This document shows, one piece after another, positions 23,669 to 33,020 of a stretch of 64,000 nt of DNA (within the stretch, counting starts at the first letter, position 1; the number at the start of each line of letters is the position of its first letter). The position numbers and the translations under genes are program-made. Below the pieces are notes generated by a model. The model searched no databases. It had not been told where the DNA came from and worked only from the letters and a program-made list of their open reading frames with translations. The DNA comes from Thermodesulfobacteriota bacterium (GTDB lineage: Bacteria > Desulfobacterota_D > UBA1144 > Nemesobacterales > UBA2774), in contig JBFMCV010000004.1 of assembly GCA_040754335.1 (NCBI GenBank), positions 363,870-427,869 on the forward strand, given 5' to 3'.

Positions 23669-24945
23669 TTAGGCGCTTTTCCTCCGTTCGTGGGGTTGTA
23701 GTCCTTGTAGAGTGTCTTCGGATTGGTGTTTCCCATCTCTATCCGCTCCTGCAGCGTGGGCATGAGCGCCGGGAGCGGCTTGTTCCTCTTGATGTCGCAG
23801 AGCTTTATCAGGAGCTCCTTTGCGCGCGGCTCGGTCTCTACAGGCACTATCTCGAAAAGCCCGTCGTCGACCGCCGCCTGAAACGCGTTGTGTCCTGCCT
23901 CGGTCCTCACGGCAACGAACGTCCAACCGTCGAGGCCTATTCCCCCGACCCCGATATCTGCGTGCTCGGCCGAGTAATCGAGGCAGTAGAGGCACGCGGG
24001 CCTCGCGAACTGGTGAAAGTCCTTAAGCTTCATTATGATTTCGCGGCCGTCCCTGAGGTTGATTATCACCTTTCCCTTTACGTTCACGTTCACAATGTCC
24101 TTAGGCTCGACGCCCAGGGTTTCTGCTATGAATTTTATGTGTTCGTGAGTGAAGCTTTCCGAGCAGAAGAGACCGATAACAAGTGTCACGTTCTTCTGAT
24201 ACCATTTCGCCACTTCGAGACGTATGCTGCTGTACTGCTGCTGCCTGATTCCGTCGACCTGGCATGGAACGCCCACTACTGCGATCGGGCGTATATCCTT
24301 TCTCATTGCCTCCGTAAGTGCGACCGTATTTGGCGAATAGGTATAACGCGAGCCGCTGCAGGCGGCGATCTCTTCCGGCGTGGTCGCGAGCTTTTGTACG
24401 CCGACCTGAGGGTTCTCGGGCAGTACGTCCCCGAGCACTACTCCTTTAATGGTCCCTTTATTGAGCGCGTGTACGAGGAGAGCGCTCGTCACGCCTCCGT
24501 CCTGTCCGCGCTTCAGGAACTCCTGGTCTTTCGCCCTCGCTATAACTGCGTAATTGTAAGGCCCGAAGCCTTCATCGATTATCGGTTTCTTAAATCCCAG
24601 GAGCGCATTGAGGTCTTTGTCGAGTGGACGGAGCACGGGACAGACGTCCGCGCAAAGCTCGCAGAATACACAGGCGTCGTTTCTCGTATCAACCGGGTGC
24701 TCGTCTTTGTAGTCGAAGACGTCAGTCGGACAGATGGTCACGCATGCCGCACACCCGACGCATTTGCCGGTGTCCACTATCTCGCGCATTAAGAAATCGA
24801 CCGCTTTGAAGCCTCCGCGGTTGATTTCCGATCTCCAGGCGTATGCCCATTCATAGGGGTCAACACCCTCTTCCAGCATATGGTGGTATCTCTCCTGAAC
24901 GGCGCGTACAAGCTTCTCGTCCCGGGTTAATTCTTCATTGCTCAT
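23665..24945 (-). CDS. FrhB-like (F420 hydrogenase/dehydrogenase beta) iron-sulfur flavoprotein
   Basis: 426 residues. A twin [4Fe-4S] ferredoxin module lies near residues 57-105 (CVGCAACVTICP and CVFCELCADVCP). The two FrhB-family domains follow, with GGVTSALLVHAL near 150, VGVPCQVDGIRQ near 220, FCSESFTHEHIKF and CLYCLDYSAEHADIGVGGIG near 325. Known members use FAD plus iron-sulfur clusters to exchange electrons with F420 or ferredoxin partners. It is the first gene of the kor operon and overlaps korA by 4 bases, so it probably serves as an electron-transfer subunit for KorAB. The true acceptor is unknown. GGGAG precedes the ATG. Confidence 0.88.
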   Translation of the reverse strand: MSNEELTRDEKLVRAVQERYHHMLEEGVDPYEWAYAWRSEINRGGFKAVDFLMREIVDTGKCVGCAACVTICPTDVFDYKDEHPVDTRNDACVFCELCADVCPVLRPLDKDLNALLGFKKPIIDEGFGPYNYAVIARAKDQEFLKRGQDGGVTSALLVHALNKGTIKGVVLGDVLPENPQVGVQKLATTPEEIAACSGSRYTYSPNTVALTEAMRKDIRPIAVVGVPCQVDGIRQQQYSSIRLEVAKWYQKNVTLVIGLFCSESFTHEHIKFIAETLGVEPKDIVNVNVKGKVIINLRDGREIIMKLKDFHQFARPACLYCLDYSAEHADIGVGGIGLDGWTFVAVRTEAGHNAFQAAVDDGLFEIVPVETEPRAKELLIKLCDIKRNKPLPALMPTLQERIEMGNTNPKTLYKDYNPTNGGKAPK

Positions 24946-25321
24946 AATCGATACTCCCTTTTAGATTATTTAGCAGAAGTATGCTTTCAGGCTTCTTATA
25001 ATTTTACACACGACCGAGGGGTCCTATCACCTTTTTCCGTGCTCATAAGCTGTTGCAAGGCAGCTTTAATATACAAAAAGTGACGGATATTGTTAAATGA
25101 TTCCTGTCACTTTACCCTAGCTTAATATATTATATCAGTTTATTAGCATAGTTAGTATATTTAGTCAACGTGGAAAATTCTATCGCATTGAAGCGAACCG
25201 GGATTCCTGTTTTTCGCGGCTTCTCGGCGAATTGTTTGGAATAGAATTGCATGGCGGTTATTCTATTCCCTGAAATCGGCCCCGGCGGTTTAATACCCTG
25301 TGACCCCGGGACTCTGCTTAT
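24946..25321. other. Divergent intergenic region between the kor operon and the Gld-like ABC operon
   Basis: 376 bases without a gene, AT-rich in the middle. Besides the inverted repeat at 25077-25113 I see no clear promoter pair. Both operons must be driven from here. Confidence 0.4.
25077..25113. promoter_or_regulatory. Interrupted inverted repeat in a divergent promoter region
   Basis: AAAGTGAC and GTCACTTT are separated by 21 bases, and an inner GGA/TCC pair extends the symmetry with a one-base bulge. It may be a regulator-binding site or an RNA hairpin controlling one of the two flanking operons. Confidence 0.45.
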
Positions 25322-26248
25322 ATGGTATATGTACACAACATCACGAAGCGTTACGGCAACCTCGTCGCGGTAGAAAATTTGTCTTTCAGGCTCGATAGAG
25401 GGGACGTCCTCGGTTTTCTCGGCCCGAACGGGGCGGGAAAAACGACAACGATGCGCATTATCACGGGTTATATGCCCCCGACGAAGGGCACGGTACACGT
25501 TGAAGGCGTGGATATATTCGATGACCCGCTCCAGGCTAAAAAACTGATCGGCTATCTTCCTGAGAACCCTCCTCTCTACGTCGATATGACTGTAGCCGAA
25601 TACCTCGATTTCGTGGCCGACATCAAGCAGGTGAAAAGGCGAGAGAAAAAGAGCCGGATATTCTATGTGCTGGAGAAGTGCGGTCTCTCCGACGTGAGGA
25701 AGCGCATCATAGGCCACCTTTCCAAAGGGTACAGGCAGCGCGTGGGGATAGCGCAGGCGCTCGTGAACAACCCTTCTGTCCTTATCCTGGACGAGCCGAC
25801 GATCGGACTCGACCCGCTTCAGATTATAGAGATTAGGGACCTTATAAAGAGCCTCTCGGGCGAGCGGACTGTGATATTGAGCACCCACATACTGCCCGAG
25901 GTTACGATGATCTGCAGCAAGGTCGTGATTATCAATGAAGGGAAGATGGTGCTCGAGGAATCCCTTAACAACCTCTCCGAGAGTCTGAGGCACTCGAGGG
26001 ACCTCTTGCTGAGAGTAAGACAGAACGGGGACTGGGTCAAAGAAAAGATTATGTCTATAAACGGCGTGTCGGGAGTGAGGTCGGGGTCCTCGGGCGAATT
26101 CGTCGTCACGCCTTCCGACGGCATGGAGATAAGAGAGGATCTCGTAAGGCTTGTCGTGGACAACGATCTCGGACTCCTCGAATTGAGGCCGGTGGTCAAC
26201 ACGCTGGAAGAGATATTCATGAAGGTAATTTCCTCTGAAGGCAACTAG
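25322..26248 (+). CDS. ABC transporter ATP-binding protein, GldA-like
   Basis: 308-residue ABC ATPase. Walker A is GPNGAGKTTT near residue 38. The signature region is LSKGYRQRVGIAQAL near 137, followed by Walker B with LILDEPTIGLDP, and the switch His is in STHILPEV. A ~70-residue C-terminal regulatory tail follows. It opens a four-gene operon with an ABC-2 permease, a GldG-like protein and a DUF4340 protein. The ATG has no clear Shine-Dalgarno. The substrate is unknown. Family members occur in many non-gliding bacteria, so no motility role is implied. Confidence 0.92.
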   Translation: MVYVHNITKRYGNLVAVENLSFRLDRGDVLGFLGPNGAGKTTTMRIITGYMPPTKGTVHVEGVDIFDDPLQAKKLIGYLPENPPLYVDMTVAEYLDFVADIKQVKRREKKSRIFYVLEKCGLSDVRKRIIGHLSKGYRQRVGIAQALVNNPSVLILDEPTIGLDPLQIIEIRDLIKSLSGERTVILSTHILPEVTMICSKVVIINEGKMVLEESLNNLSESLRHSRDLLLRVRQNGDWVKEKIMSINGVSGVRSGSSGEFVVTPSDGMEIREDLVRLVVDNDLGLLELRPVVNTLEEIFMKVISSEGN

Positions 26249-27001
26249 ATGAAGTCGCTTTATACGATCGTAAAAAGGGAATTGAGGTCTTACTTCGCCT
26301 CTCCGCTCGCATACATAATCCTGGTCGTCTTTCAGGTGATCTCGGCGAGGTTCTTTTTCCTGTACCTCCAGGGGTTCCTCCAGTTCCAGTTCGATCCCAG
26401 CTACCAGCTTCAGACAGGCGACCTCAACCTCAACAACCTGGTCGTGCTCCCTTATTTCGGGACAATAAGCATCGTCCTCCTCCTGATCGTGCCGCTCATA
26501 ACCATGAGGCTCATCGCGGACGAGAAAAAGAACTACACGGCGGAGCTGCTTTTCACGTCTCCCCTTAATATACGCACCATAGTGTTCGGCAAATTCGCAG
26601 CCTCCCTCATTCTTCTTATCATCATGCTCCTCCTGTCATCAATCAATATCTTCGTGCTTATGGTGCACGGGAACCCCGATTTCGGAGCCGTAATTTCCGG
26701 GTACGTCGGCTTGCTCCTGCTGGGCGCCTCGTTCCTGTCGGTCGGGATATTCGCTTCGTCTCTCACCGAGAACCAGCTTATAGCGGCCGTAATAAGCTTC
26801 GGCGTCCTGCTCGTCCTCTGGCTCGTGGGCGCCCTTTCCGACGCCGAGAGCTCCGTGCTCGGCTACATTTCCGTGATCAACCATTACGAAGATTTCAGCA
26901 AGGGCTTGATAGAGCTCAAAGACGTCGTCTATTACCTTTCGCTCATTTTCCTGGGGCTCTTTCTTACCTACACTTCGCTCGATTCGGAGAGGTGGAGATG
27001 A
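26249..27001 (+). CDS. ABC-2 type permease, GldF-like
   Basis: 250-residue integral membrane protein with about six helices. It begins directly after the stop of the ATPase gene. The N-terminal amphipathic start (YTIVKRELRSYFASPLAYI) and the loop DEKKNYTAELLFTSPLNI are characteristic of the ABC-2/GldF permeases. It pairs with the ATPase upstream and overlaps the next gene by 4 bases. Confidence 0.9.
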   Translation: MKSLYTIVKRELRSYFASPLAYIILVVFQVISARFFFLYLQGFLQFQFDPSYQLQTGDLNLNNLVVLPYFGTISIVLLLIVPLITMRLIADEKKNYTAELLFTSPLNIRTIVFGKFAASLILLIIMLLLSSINIFVLMVHGNPDFGAVISGYVGLLLLGASFLSVGIFASSLTENQLIAAVISFGVLLVLWLVGALSDAESSVLGYISVINHYEDFSKGLIELKDVVYYLSLIFLGLFLTYTSLDSERWR

Positions 27002-28359
27002 AGCGGAGGAGGCTTATTTACGGCACGAACGCTTTGATCTCCGTATTGAGCGTCTGCGGGATACTCATCATCCTCAACTACATCGTTTTCAGGTCCGATA
27101 TCAGGATTGACATGACCGAAGGGAAGCTCTTCACCGTTTCCGACCATACTGTCGGAGTGATCGGGAACATTGACGGCAACGTGGAGATGCTTGCGTTCTT
27201 CAAGGACGTGGGGATGGACAGGAGCGAGTTCCAGGACCTCATCAAGGAATATACGCGGAGGTCGGGAAAGATAAAAGTCAGATTTATCAATCCGGACAAG
27301 GAGCCGGGCATCGCGAAAAAGTACGATATCAAGGAGTACGGTACGATCGTCCTCATCGACGGGGAACAGACGATCAAGCTGAGGCTCGCTGACCATATCT
27401 CGGGCGGTATCCTGAAGAATGCGGAAGAGGAGATAACGAACGCCCTATTCAAGCTTAACCGCGTTGTGCACAAGACCGTCTATTTCCTCACGGGGCACGG
27501 GGAGCGCGATATAAACGACGAGCTCGAGCCTGAAGGGCTCGGCGTGCTGAAGGCCGCTCTCAGAGACGAAGGCTATGACGTCGAGGAATTTCTCTTGCTG
27601 CGAGGCGACCCTCTGCCCGGGAAAGACAGCGTCCTTATCGTGTCCGCTCCTAAGCAGGCGCTCTCCTTAAAGGAAATAACCGATATAAAGACCTATCTCG
27701 ACAAGGGCGGGAAGGCGGTATTCCTGATAGAGCCGAGGTCCGGTAGCGAGCTAGTTTCAATTTTAAAGAGCTATGGTCTTGTCATAGCCGATGATATCAT
27801 AATCGATCCAAGCTCCAAGCTGGAAGGGGGAGGAGACATAGCGCCCATAGTGGCCGAATACGCGCACCACGATATTACAGAGGGCTTCAGGTTCGCGACG
27901 ATATTCCCCTATTCGAGGAGTGTAGGCGTGGTCGAGCAGGACGGCATAGATTCGGCGGTGATCGCGAATACGGGAGAGTACAGCTGGTCGGAATCCAATT
28001 TCGAGCTCTTCGACCAGGGTGTCGCGCAGCAGGAGGAGGGGGATAAAAAAGGCCCGCTCGGCGTCGCTGCGGTTATCGAAAACGGGGATAAATCGAGAAT
28101 AGCGGTCTTCGGGAGCGTGGATTTCGTTTCGAATATTTTTATCGATTTCTCAGGCAACAGGGATCTGTTCCTGAATACCGTCAACTGGGTGGCGGGGGAC
28201 GAAAACCTCATTTCCATACGGCCGAGAGCCGCTAAAGAGGGGAAGTTAACGATAACGAAGAAGCAGACTAATATAATATTCTTCTTTACGGTGGTATTGA
28301 TACCCGCTCTTATATTCTTCTCCGGCATAGGCATCTGGTGGAAAAGAAGAAGGTTGTGA
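26998..28359 (+). CDS. GldG-like ABC-associated periplasmic/membrane protein
   Basis: About 453 residues from the ATG at 26998, which overlaps the permease stop as ATGA; an in-frame GTG at 26992 is less likely. A membrane helix near the N-terminus (ALISVLSVCGILIILNYIVF) and one at the C-terminus (IIFFFTVVLIPALIFFSGIGIWW) enclose a large soluble domain. That domain carries KTVYFLTGHGERDINDELEP near residue 155, a signature of the GldG/Mucin-2-like ABC accessory family. It probably works with the ATPase and permease in the envelope. Confidence 0.87.
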   Translation: MKRRRLIYGTNALISVLSVCGILIILNYIVFRSDIRIDMTEGKLFTVSDHTVGVIGNIDGNVEMLAFFKDVGMDRSEFQDLIKEYTRRSGKIKVRFINPDKEPGIAKKYDIKEYGTIVLIDGEQTIKLRLADHISGGILKNAEEEITNALFKLNRVVHKTVYFLTGHGERDINDELEPEGLGVLKAALRDEGYDVEEFLLLRGDPLPGKDSVLIVSAPKQALSLKEITDIKTYLDKGGKAVFLIEPRSGSELVSILKSYGLVIADDIIIDPSSKLEGGGDIAPIVAEYAHHDITEGFRFATIFPYSRSVGVVEQDGIDSAVIANTGEYSWSESNFELFDQGVAQQEEGDKKGPLGVAAVIENGDKSRIAVFGSVDFVSNIFIDFSGNRDLFLNTVNWVAGDENLISIRPRAAKEGKLTITKKQTNIIFFFTVVLIPALIFFSGIGIWWKRRRL

Positions 28360-28430
28360 CATACGTCGGCAGGGAGCGTCTCGGCTCTCGATTTGCAAGT
28401 CCGCGGTAAACGTTCGGTCGAGCCTGTAAA

Positions 28431-29369
28431 TTGAACAGTTATTTAAAAAGATTCTCCGGTACACTAATCGCATTCGTCATTTTCGCGGTCCTTCTTGCGT
28501 CCGTACTCCTGTTCGACAAGGAAAAGAAATCGGAGGAAAATCTGGAAAAGGTCTTCCCCGGCTTAAAAACGGAGGAAATAACGTCGATCGCCTTCAAGTC
28601 GGCGGGCTCCGAATTCACACTCGAGAGATCGGGCGCGGACTGGATCGTAGCGAGCGGGTCGAACGAGTACAAAGCCGATAATGGCGCTATAGAAGATCTC
28701 ATCCAGGACCTGAGTGAAATGGAGGTCGTGAAGCTGGTCTCGAAGGAAACTGACAAACTCGAGGAGTACGGGATAGTCGAATCCGAGACTGAGTTTTCGT
28801 TTCATGCGAAGGGTGCCGAGTTCCCCGTCATTATCGGGGATAAAAGTCCCGTCGGCTCGGGGATATATATTTACGACCTGGGAGAGGGGAGGGTGCTCAT
28901 CGTGAACGACCAGTACCTTTGGGGGTTCCTCAACAAGACGCCGGGCGACTTCAGGGAAAGGAAGCTGCTCGGCATTAATAAAGAAGGTATAACGCGGATT
29001 TCCGTCAAGGTCGGTGATTTTTCAGCCGAGCTGGCCCAAAAAGACGGGAAGTGGTTCGTGACGGTCAAAGGGGACGATCGCATAGCGGATCAGAAAAAAG
29101 TCGGGGATATCCTCGACTCATTCTCCGGGCTCAAGGCCGAGGGGTTCGAGGACGACGAGCCGGAAGATCCCGAGAAATACGGTCTGGTGCAGCCGACTGC
29201 CGAGATCGTGTTTTACGGAGAAGGGCCGGAAGAGGGTGTCGTATTCGGGAAAAGAAAAGACGAAGCGAGCTACTTCGTCAGAGTCAGCGGCGCCGCCCCG
29301 GTTTATTCGGTTTCAAAAAATTACTTCAAGATACTCCCCAAGAACGGCGAAGACCTCATCAGCAGGTGA
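28431..29369 (+). CDS. DUF4340 domain protein
   Basis: 312 residues from a TTG start; no ATG or GTG exists between it and the upstream in-frame stop at 28407. One N-terminal membrane helix (TLIAFVIFAVLLASVLLF) is followed by a periplasmic domain. That domain contains two similar beta-rich units, each with a leading 'Ile-Thr-x-Ile' strand and a KYGL/EYGI turn, the internal duplication of the DUF4340 family. It is usually encoded beside GldA/F/G-like ABC genes, as here, 71 bases after the GldG-like gene. The function is not established. Confidence 0.85.
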   Translation: MNSYLKRFSGTLIAFVIFAVLLASVLLFDKEKKSEENLEKVFPGLKTEEITSIAFKSAGSEFTLERSGADWIVASGSNEYKADNGAIEDLIQDLSEMEVVKLVSKETDKLEEYGIVESETEFSFHAKGAEFPVIIGDKSPVGSGIYIYDLGEGRVLIVNDQYLWGFLNKTPGDFRERKLLGINKEGITRISVKVGDFSAELAQKDGKWFVTVKGDDRIADQKKVGDILDSFSGLKAEGFEDDEPEDPEKYGLVQPTAEIVFYGEGPEEGVVFGKRKDEASYFVRVSGAAPVYSVSKNYFKILPKNGEDLISR

Positions 29370-29435
29370 GCTGTTTCATTCGGCCCGACGGTACGTGCCG
29401 GATTCGGACCGCTTCTTGAAACAATCTTACAAATA

Positions 29436-31232
29436 TCATTTGTCCTTTTCCTTGACGTTCAGCCTTAGACCGAGCTCCAGGAGCTGTCCCGGCTCGACTG
29501 GGGACGGGGCCTCCGTAAGGGGGCAGACCCCTTTCTGTGTTTTTGGGAATGCGATGACGTCCCTTATTGAGCCTGCTCCGGCGATGAGCATGACTATCCT
29601 GTCTAATCCCAGGGCGATCCCGCCGTGGGGCGGGGCGCCGAATTCGAGCGCGTCGAGCAGGAACCCGAATTTCTCCCTCGCCTGCTCCGTGGTGAGGCCG
29701 ATCGTGCGGAACAGCTTTTCCTGTATGTCCTTCTGGAAGATCCTGATGCTGCCGCCGCCTATCTCGACGCCGTTCAGCACGACGTCGTACGCCCTCGACC
29801 TTACCTCCCCTTTCTCCGAATCGAGCAGGTGAAGGTCTTCCTCCTTCGGAGACGTGAACGGATGGTGCATGGCGACGTAGCGCTTCTCCGTGTGGTCGTA
29901 ATCGAGGAGCGGGAAGTCCTCGACCCAGAGGAAATCGAACCTCCCGTGGTCTATCATTCCCAGCCTCTCGCCCAGCTCCAGCCTCAGGTGGGACAACACC
30001 ATGTTCACTATGTACGGCGTGTCGGCCGCGAAAAATACGATATCTCCGTCCCGGAGAGCGAGCTTCTTCCGTAAATCATCCTTTTCCTTGTCGCTCATGA
30101 ATTTGATGATCGGGGACTGCCATTCCTCTCCCGAAACGCGTATCCATGCGAGACCCTTGGCGCCGAGCGATTTCGCAGTCTCACCTAAGTCGTCTATCTC
30201 CTTCCTCGAAAGCTCGCCGGCTTTTCCCGGCAGGTTAAGGGCCTTGACTATACCGCCCTTTTTTATGGCCCCGCTGAACACCTGGAACCCGGATTCCCTG
30301 AATATATCGGTCAGGTCTTCGAGTTCGAGACCGAATCTCGTATCCGGCTTGTCGGAGCCGTACCTCCGCATCGCTTCCTCGTGCTTCATCCTTTTAAAAG
30401 GCACCGGTATGTCTATCCCTTTTGCTTCTCTGAATATCGCGCTGAGTATGCCCTCGACGACCGCCATGATGTCGTTCTCGTCTGCGTACGACATTTCGAG
30501 GTCTATCTGTGTGAACTCCGGCTGACGGTCGGCTCTCAGGTCTTCGTCCCTGAAACAGCGCACTATCTGGTAATACCTGTCGAGCCCTGAGATCATGAGG
30601 GTCTGCTTGAGGAGCTGCGGGGACTGCGGAAGGGCATAGAATTCCCCGGGGTTGAGCCTGCTCGGTACGAGGAAGTCCCTCGCTCCCTCGGGCGTCGATC
30701 TCGTCAAATAAGGCGTCTCCACCTCTATGAACCCCTGCCCGTTCAGGTAATTCCTCGTAGCCGAGACCGCTTTGTGCCGCGTGACTATATTATCCTTCAT
30801 ATGCGGGCGTCTCAGGTCGAGATACCTGTGCTTCAACCTCAGCAGCTCGTCCACCCTGATGTCGTTTTCAATGAGGAAAGGGAGCGGCTTAGACGTATTG
30901 AGTATCCTGAGCCCGTCCGCTAATACCTCTATCTCGCCTGTGGGCAGGTTCGGGTTTACGGTCTCCTTCGAGCGGTTCTTCACCTTTCCCGTGACTGCGA
31001 TCACCCATTCGTCCCGGAGAGCCGAGGCCTTTTCGTGGATTTCCCTGTTCGTCTGCGGGTTGAATACGATCTGTACTATTCCTTCCCTGTCCCTGAGATC
31101 GACGAATATGACACCCCCGTGGTCCCTGTTCGACTGCACCCAGCCCATGAGCACGACGCTCCGACCTACGTCTTGCGACCTCAATGTCCCGCAGTAATCC
31201 GTCCTCTTCCAGTCTCCCATATGTTCGAGCAT
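29436..31232 (-). CDS. aspS: Aspartate--tRNA ligase
   Basis: Class II synthetase that charges tRNA-Asp. 598 residues with the bacterial GAD insertion. The N-terminal OB anticodon-binding domain contains [14 protein letters not shown], where His38 replaces the Leu of E. coli AspRS. Motif 2 is [20 protein letters not shown] near 225, and motif 3 is [11 protein letters not shown] near the C-terminus. His at that position and NPN further on resemble non-discriminating enzymes that also charge tRNA-Asn. AGGAG lies 8-9 bases before the ATG at 31232, supporting this start. It stands alone. Confidence 0.96.
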   Translation of the reverse strand: MLEHMGDWKRTDYCGTLRSQDVGRSVVLMGWVQSNRDHGGVIFVDLRDREGIVQIVFNPQTNREIHEKASALRDEWVIAVTGKVKNRSKETVNPNLPTGEIEVLADGLRILNTSKPLPFLIENDIRVDELLRLKHRYLDLRRPHMKDNIVTRHKAVSATRNYLNGQGFIEVETPYLTRSTPEGARDFLVPSRLNPGEFYALPQSPQLLKQTLMISGLDRYYQIVRCFRDEDLRADRQPEFTQIDLEMSYADENDIMAVVEGILSAIFREAKGIDIPVPFKRMKHEEAMRRYGSDKPDTRFGLELEDLTDIFRESGFQVFSGAIKKGGIVKALNLPGKAGELSRKEIDDLGETAKSLGAKGLAWIRVSGEEWQSPIIKFMSDKEKDDLRKKLALRDGDIVFFAADTPYIVNMVLSHLRLELGERLGMIDHGRFDFLWVEDFPLLDYDHTEKRYVAMHHPFTSPKEEDLHLLDSEKGEVRSRAYDVVLNGVEIGGGSIRIFQKDIQEKLFRTIGLTTEQAREKFGFLLDALEFGAPPHGGIALGLDRIVMLIAGAGSIRDVIAFPKTQKGVCPLTEAPSPVEPGQLLELGLRLNVKEKDK

Positions 31233-31479
31233 GAGAACTACTCCTTTTGAGACTAATCTTACTTAAAACCCACAAATCTTAACCTTTGCCAGAGATTTGG
31301 CAAGACGGTCGGCACGCACCTGACACTCCGGACGCGGAAGCCGTATATTATTTCGCTGGCATAGAATTGCATTAGTGTATACAATTGTCGGATACAATTT
31401 ATTGCGTTCTTCAACATGAACATTTTCCCGGGAGGGCGCAGGTCCGGGCTTTAAGCGGCGCGATTCCGGGTCCCTTAAA
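31233..31479. other. Divergent gap between aspS and a GT39 gene
   Basis: 247 bases, AT-rich around 31340-31420, presumably holding both promoters. No clear consensus pair, hairpin or RNA gene seen. Confidence 0.3.
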
Positions 31480-32982
31480 ATGAATTCTCGCGTGCACGAG
31501 ATGTCTGCGTCGGTTTTTCTCAGAAACAACTACTTAATATTATTGATATTTTTTCTCGGCCTTGGCCTCAGGCTTTATGATCTGGGGGGGGAGAGCATAT
31601 GGTTCGACGAGGCGGTTTCGGTCGCGGCATCGAAGCTCGGGTTCCTCGACCAGATCAGCTGGAACCTGACCTCGAGTGACAACAATCCGCCCCTGTACTA
31701 CGCGTTTCTCCGCGTCTGGGTTCTACTGTTCGGCGACTCCGAATTTGCAGTCAGGATCCCCTCGGCTATTTTCGGGTCGCTCAGCATACTGCTTATCTAT
31801 GCTGTCAGCTCCCGGCTGTTTAACGGAAAGGCCGCCTTGCTCGCGGCGCTGATTCTGGCTCTCTCGGTATTTCACATCAAGTTCTCCCAGGAAGCGCGGG
31901 CGTACAGCCTCTCCGCGCTTCTCGCGCTGCTTTCGTATTATTTTTTCCTGCAATGCTCGGACCGCGGAAAGCGCTCGGATACAACTGGATATGTCGTGTC
32001 GAGCGTGCTTTTGATGTACACACACTACTACGGCATCTTCATCATACTTTCTCAAAACATATACTGTGGGTTGCGGTATATAACGCGAAGCAAATCAGGA
32101 GCGCCCGAGTTTGGGAAATGGATCATGCTCCAGGCGATCCTTGGAATCCTGTATCTTCCGGGACTATATATTCTTTATCGCCATTCGACCGGCATGGAGA
32201 AGGGGTTTTGGCTCTCCGCTCCGACTCTGAAAGTTTTGTACGACTGTTTCGTGCTGTATTCGGGATCGGCGTATCTCCTGATATTGCTGACCTCGCTATC
32301 CCTCCTGGCCGTGGTGAACTTGAGGGGCGGCGCTATCTCCCGGAGTTATGTCGGAGGGGCCCTTAACCCCTCCGCCGGGAGCCGGGCCGAATGGAACGCG
32401 CCTTACGCCGGGAGCGTCGTTCTCCTCGCTCTCTGGCTATCCATTCCGGTAGGCGTGCCGTTCCTGTTATCTCTCGTTACGACGCCCATTTTTTTCTACA
32501 GATACACGATCGCGGGGTCTCTCGCATTCTACATGCTCGCTGCGGTAGGGACGGCAGGAACGGGCAGCCGGATATTCGTCCTTCTGGTTGCGGGGCTGAT
32601 CCTGATTTTTTCTTCCGTAAGTATTTTCGGATATTATGAAGGTGTGGACAAGCCCGACTGGAGGTCGGGCATCGGCTACATCGAAACCGGGGCACGGGCG
32701 GGTGACGTAATAGTTTTATTTCCCGTGTACGAGACGGAAGCGGCCGGCTATTACGCAGGGCGGGACGATCTGACGATCATGCCCCTCACGGATGAATTTT
32801 ACTCTGCAGCCTATGCGGGGGATAAAGACTTCTGGCTCGTGCTGTGCGACCGCTGGAAGGACGACGTGGGCAACAATAAGGGGACTATAGAAAAAAGTAT
32901 CGCCAAGGGATACCGCGTGCTGGATACGGAAGAATTCCCGTACCTTTACATATACCGTCTCGAGCCGAAAAAGAAGGAATAG
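31480..32982 (+). CDS. GT39/ArnT-like membrane glycosyltransferase (first of two paralogues)
   Basis: 500-residue GT-C-fold enzyme that transfers a sugar from a polyprenyl-phosphate donor on the outer face of the inner membrane. The first helix is followed by the catalytic loop IWFDEAVSVAASKL near residue 46, whose Asp-Glu is the GT-C active site. Next come NNPPLYYAFLRVW and FKIKFSQEARAYSL-like conserved stretches. About ten to twelve helices precede a ~120-residue periplasmic C-terminal domain. It is clearly paralogous to the gene at 33921 and lies just upstream of era. Acceptor unknown. Confidence 0.87.
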   Translation: MNSRVHEMSASVFLRNNYLILLIFFLGLGLRLYDLGGESIWFDEAVSVAASKLGFLDQISWNLTSSDNNPPLYYAFLRVWVLLFGDSEFAVRIPSAIFGSLSILLIYAVSSRLFNGKAALLAALILALSVFHIKFSQEARAYSLSALLALLSYYFFLQCSDRGKRSDTTGYVVSSVLLMYTHYYGIFIILSQNIYCGLRYITRSKSGAPEFGKWIMLQAILGILYLPGLYILYRHSTGMEKGFWLSAPTLKVLYDCFVLYSGSAYLLILLTSLSLLAVVNLRGGAISRSYVGGALNPSAGSRAEWNAPYAGSVVLLALWLSIPVGVPFLLSLVTTPIFFYRYTIAGSLAFYMLAAVGTAGTGSRIFVLLVAGLILIFSSVSIFGYYEGVDKPDWRSGIGYIETGARAGDVIVLFPVYETEAAGYYAGRDDLTIMPLTDEFYSAAYAGDKDFWLVLCDRWKDDVGNNKGTIEKSIAKGYRVLDTEEFPYLYIYRLEPKKKE

Positions 32983-33020
32983 GCGGGCGAATACTTTTAA
33001 TTCGGAGGGGCTATCGGTAA

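Noticed and set aside
25130..25993. Minus-strand frame of 287 residues opposite the GldA-like gene
   Set aside because: It covers the ABC ATPase antisense and shows no domain.
25322..28359. Gliding-motility locus
   Set aside because: GldA/F/G-like proteins are common in non-gliding bacteria, and no other gliding or type IX secretion gene is present.
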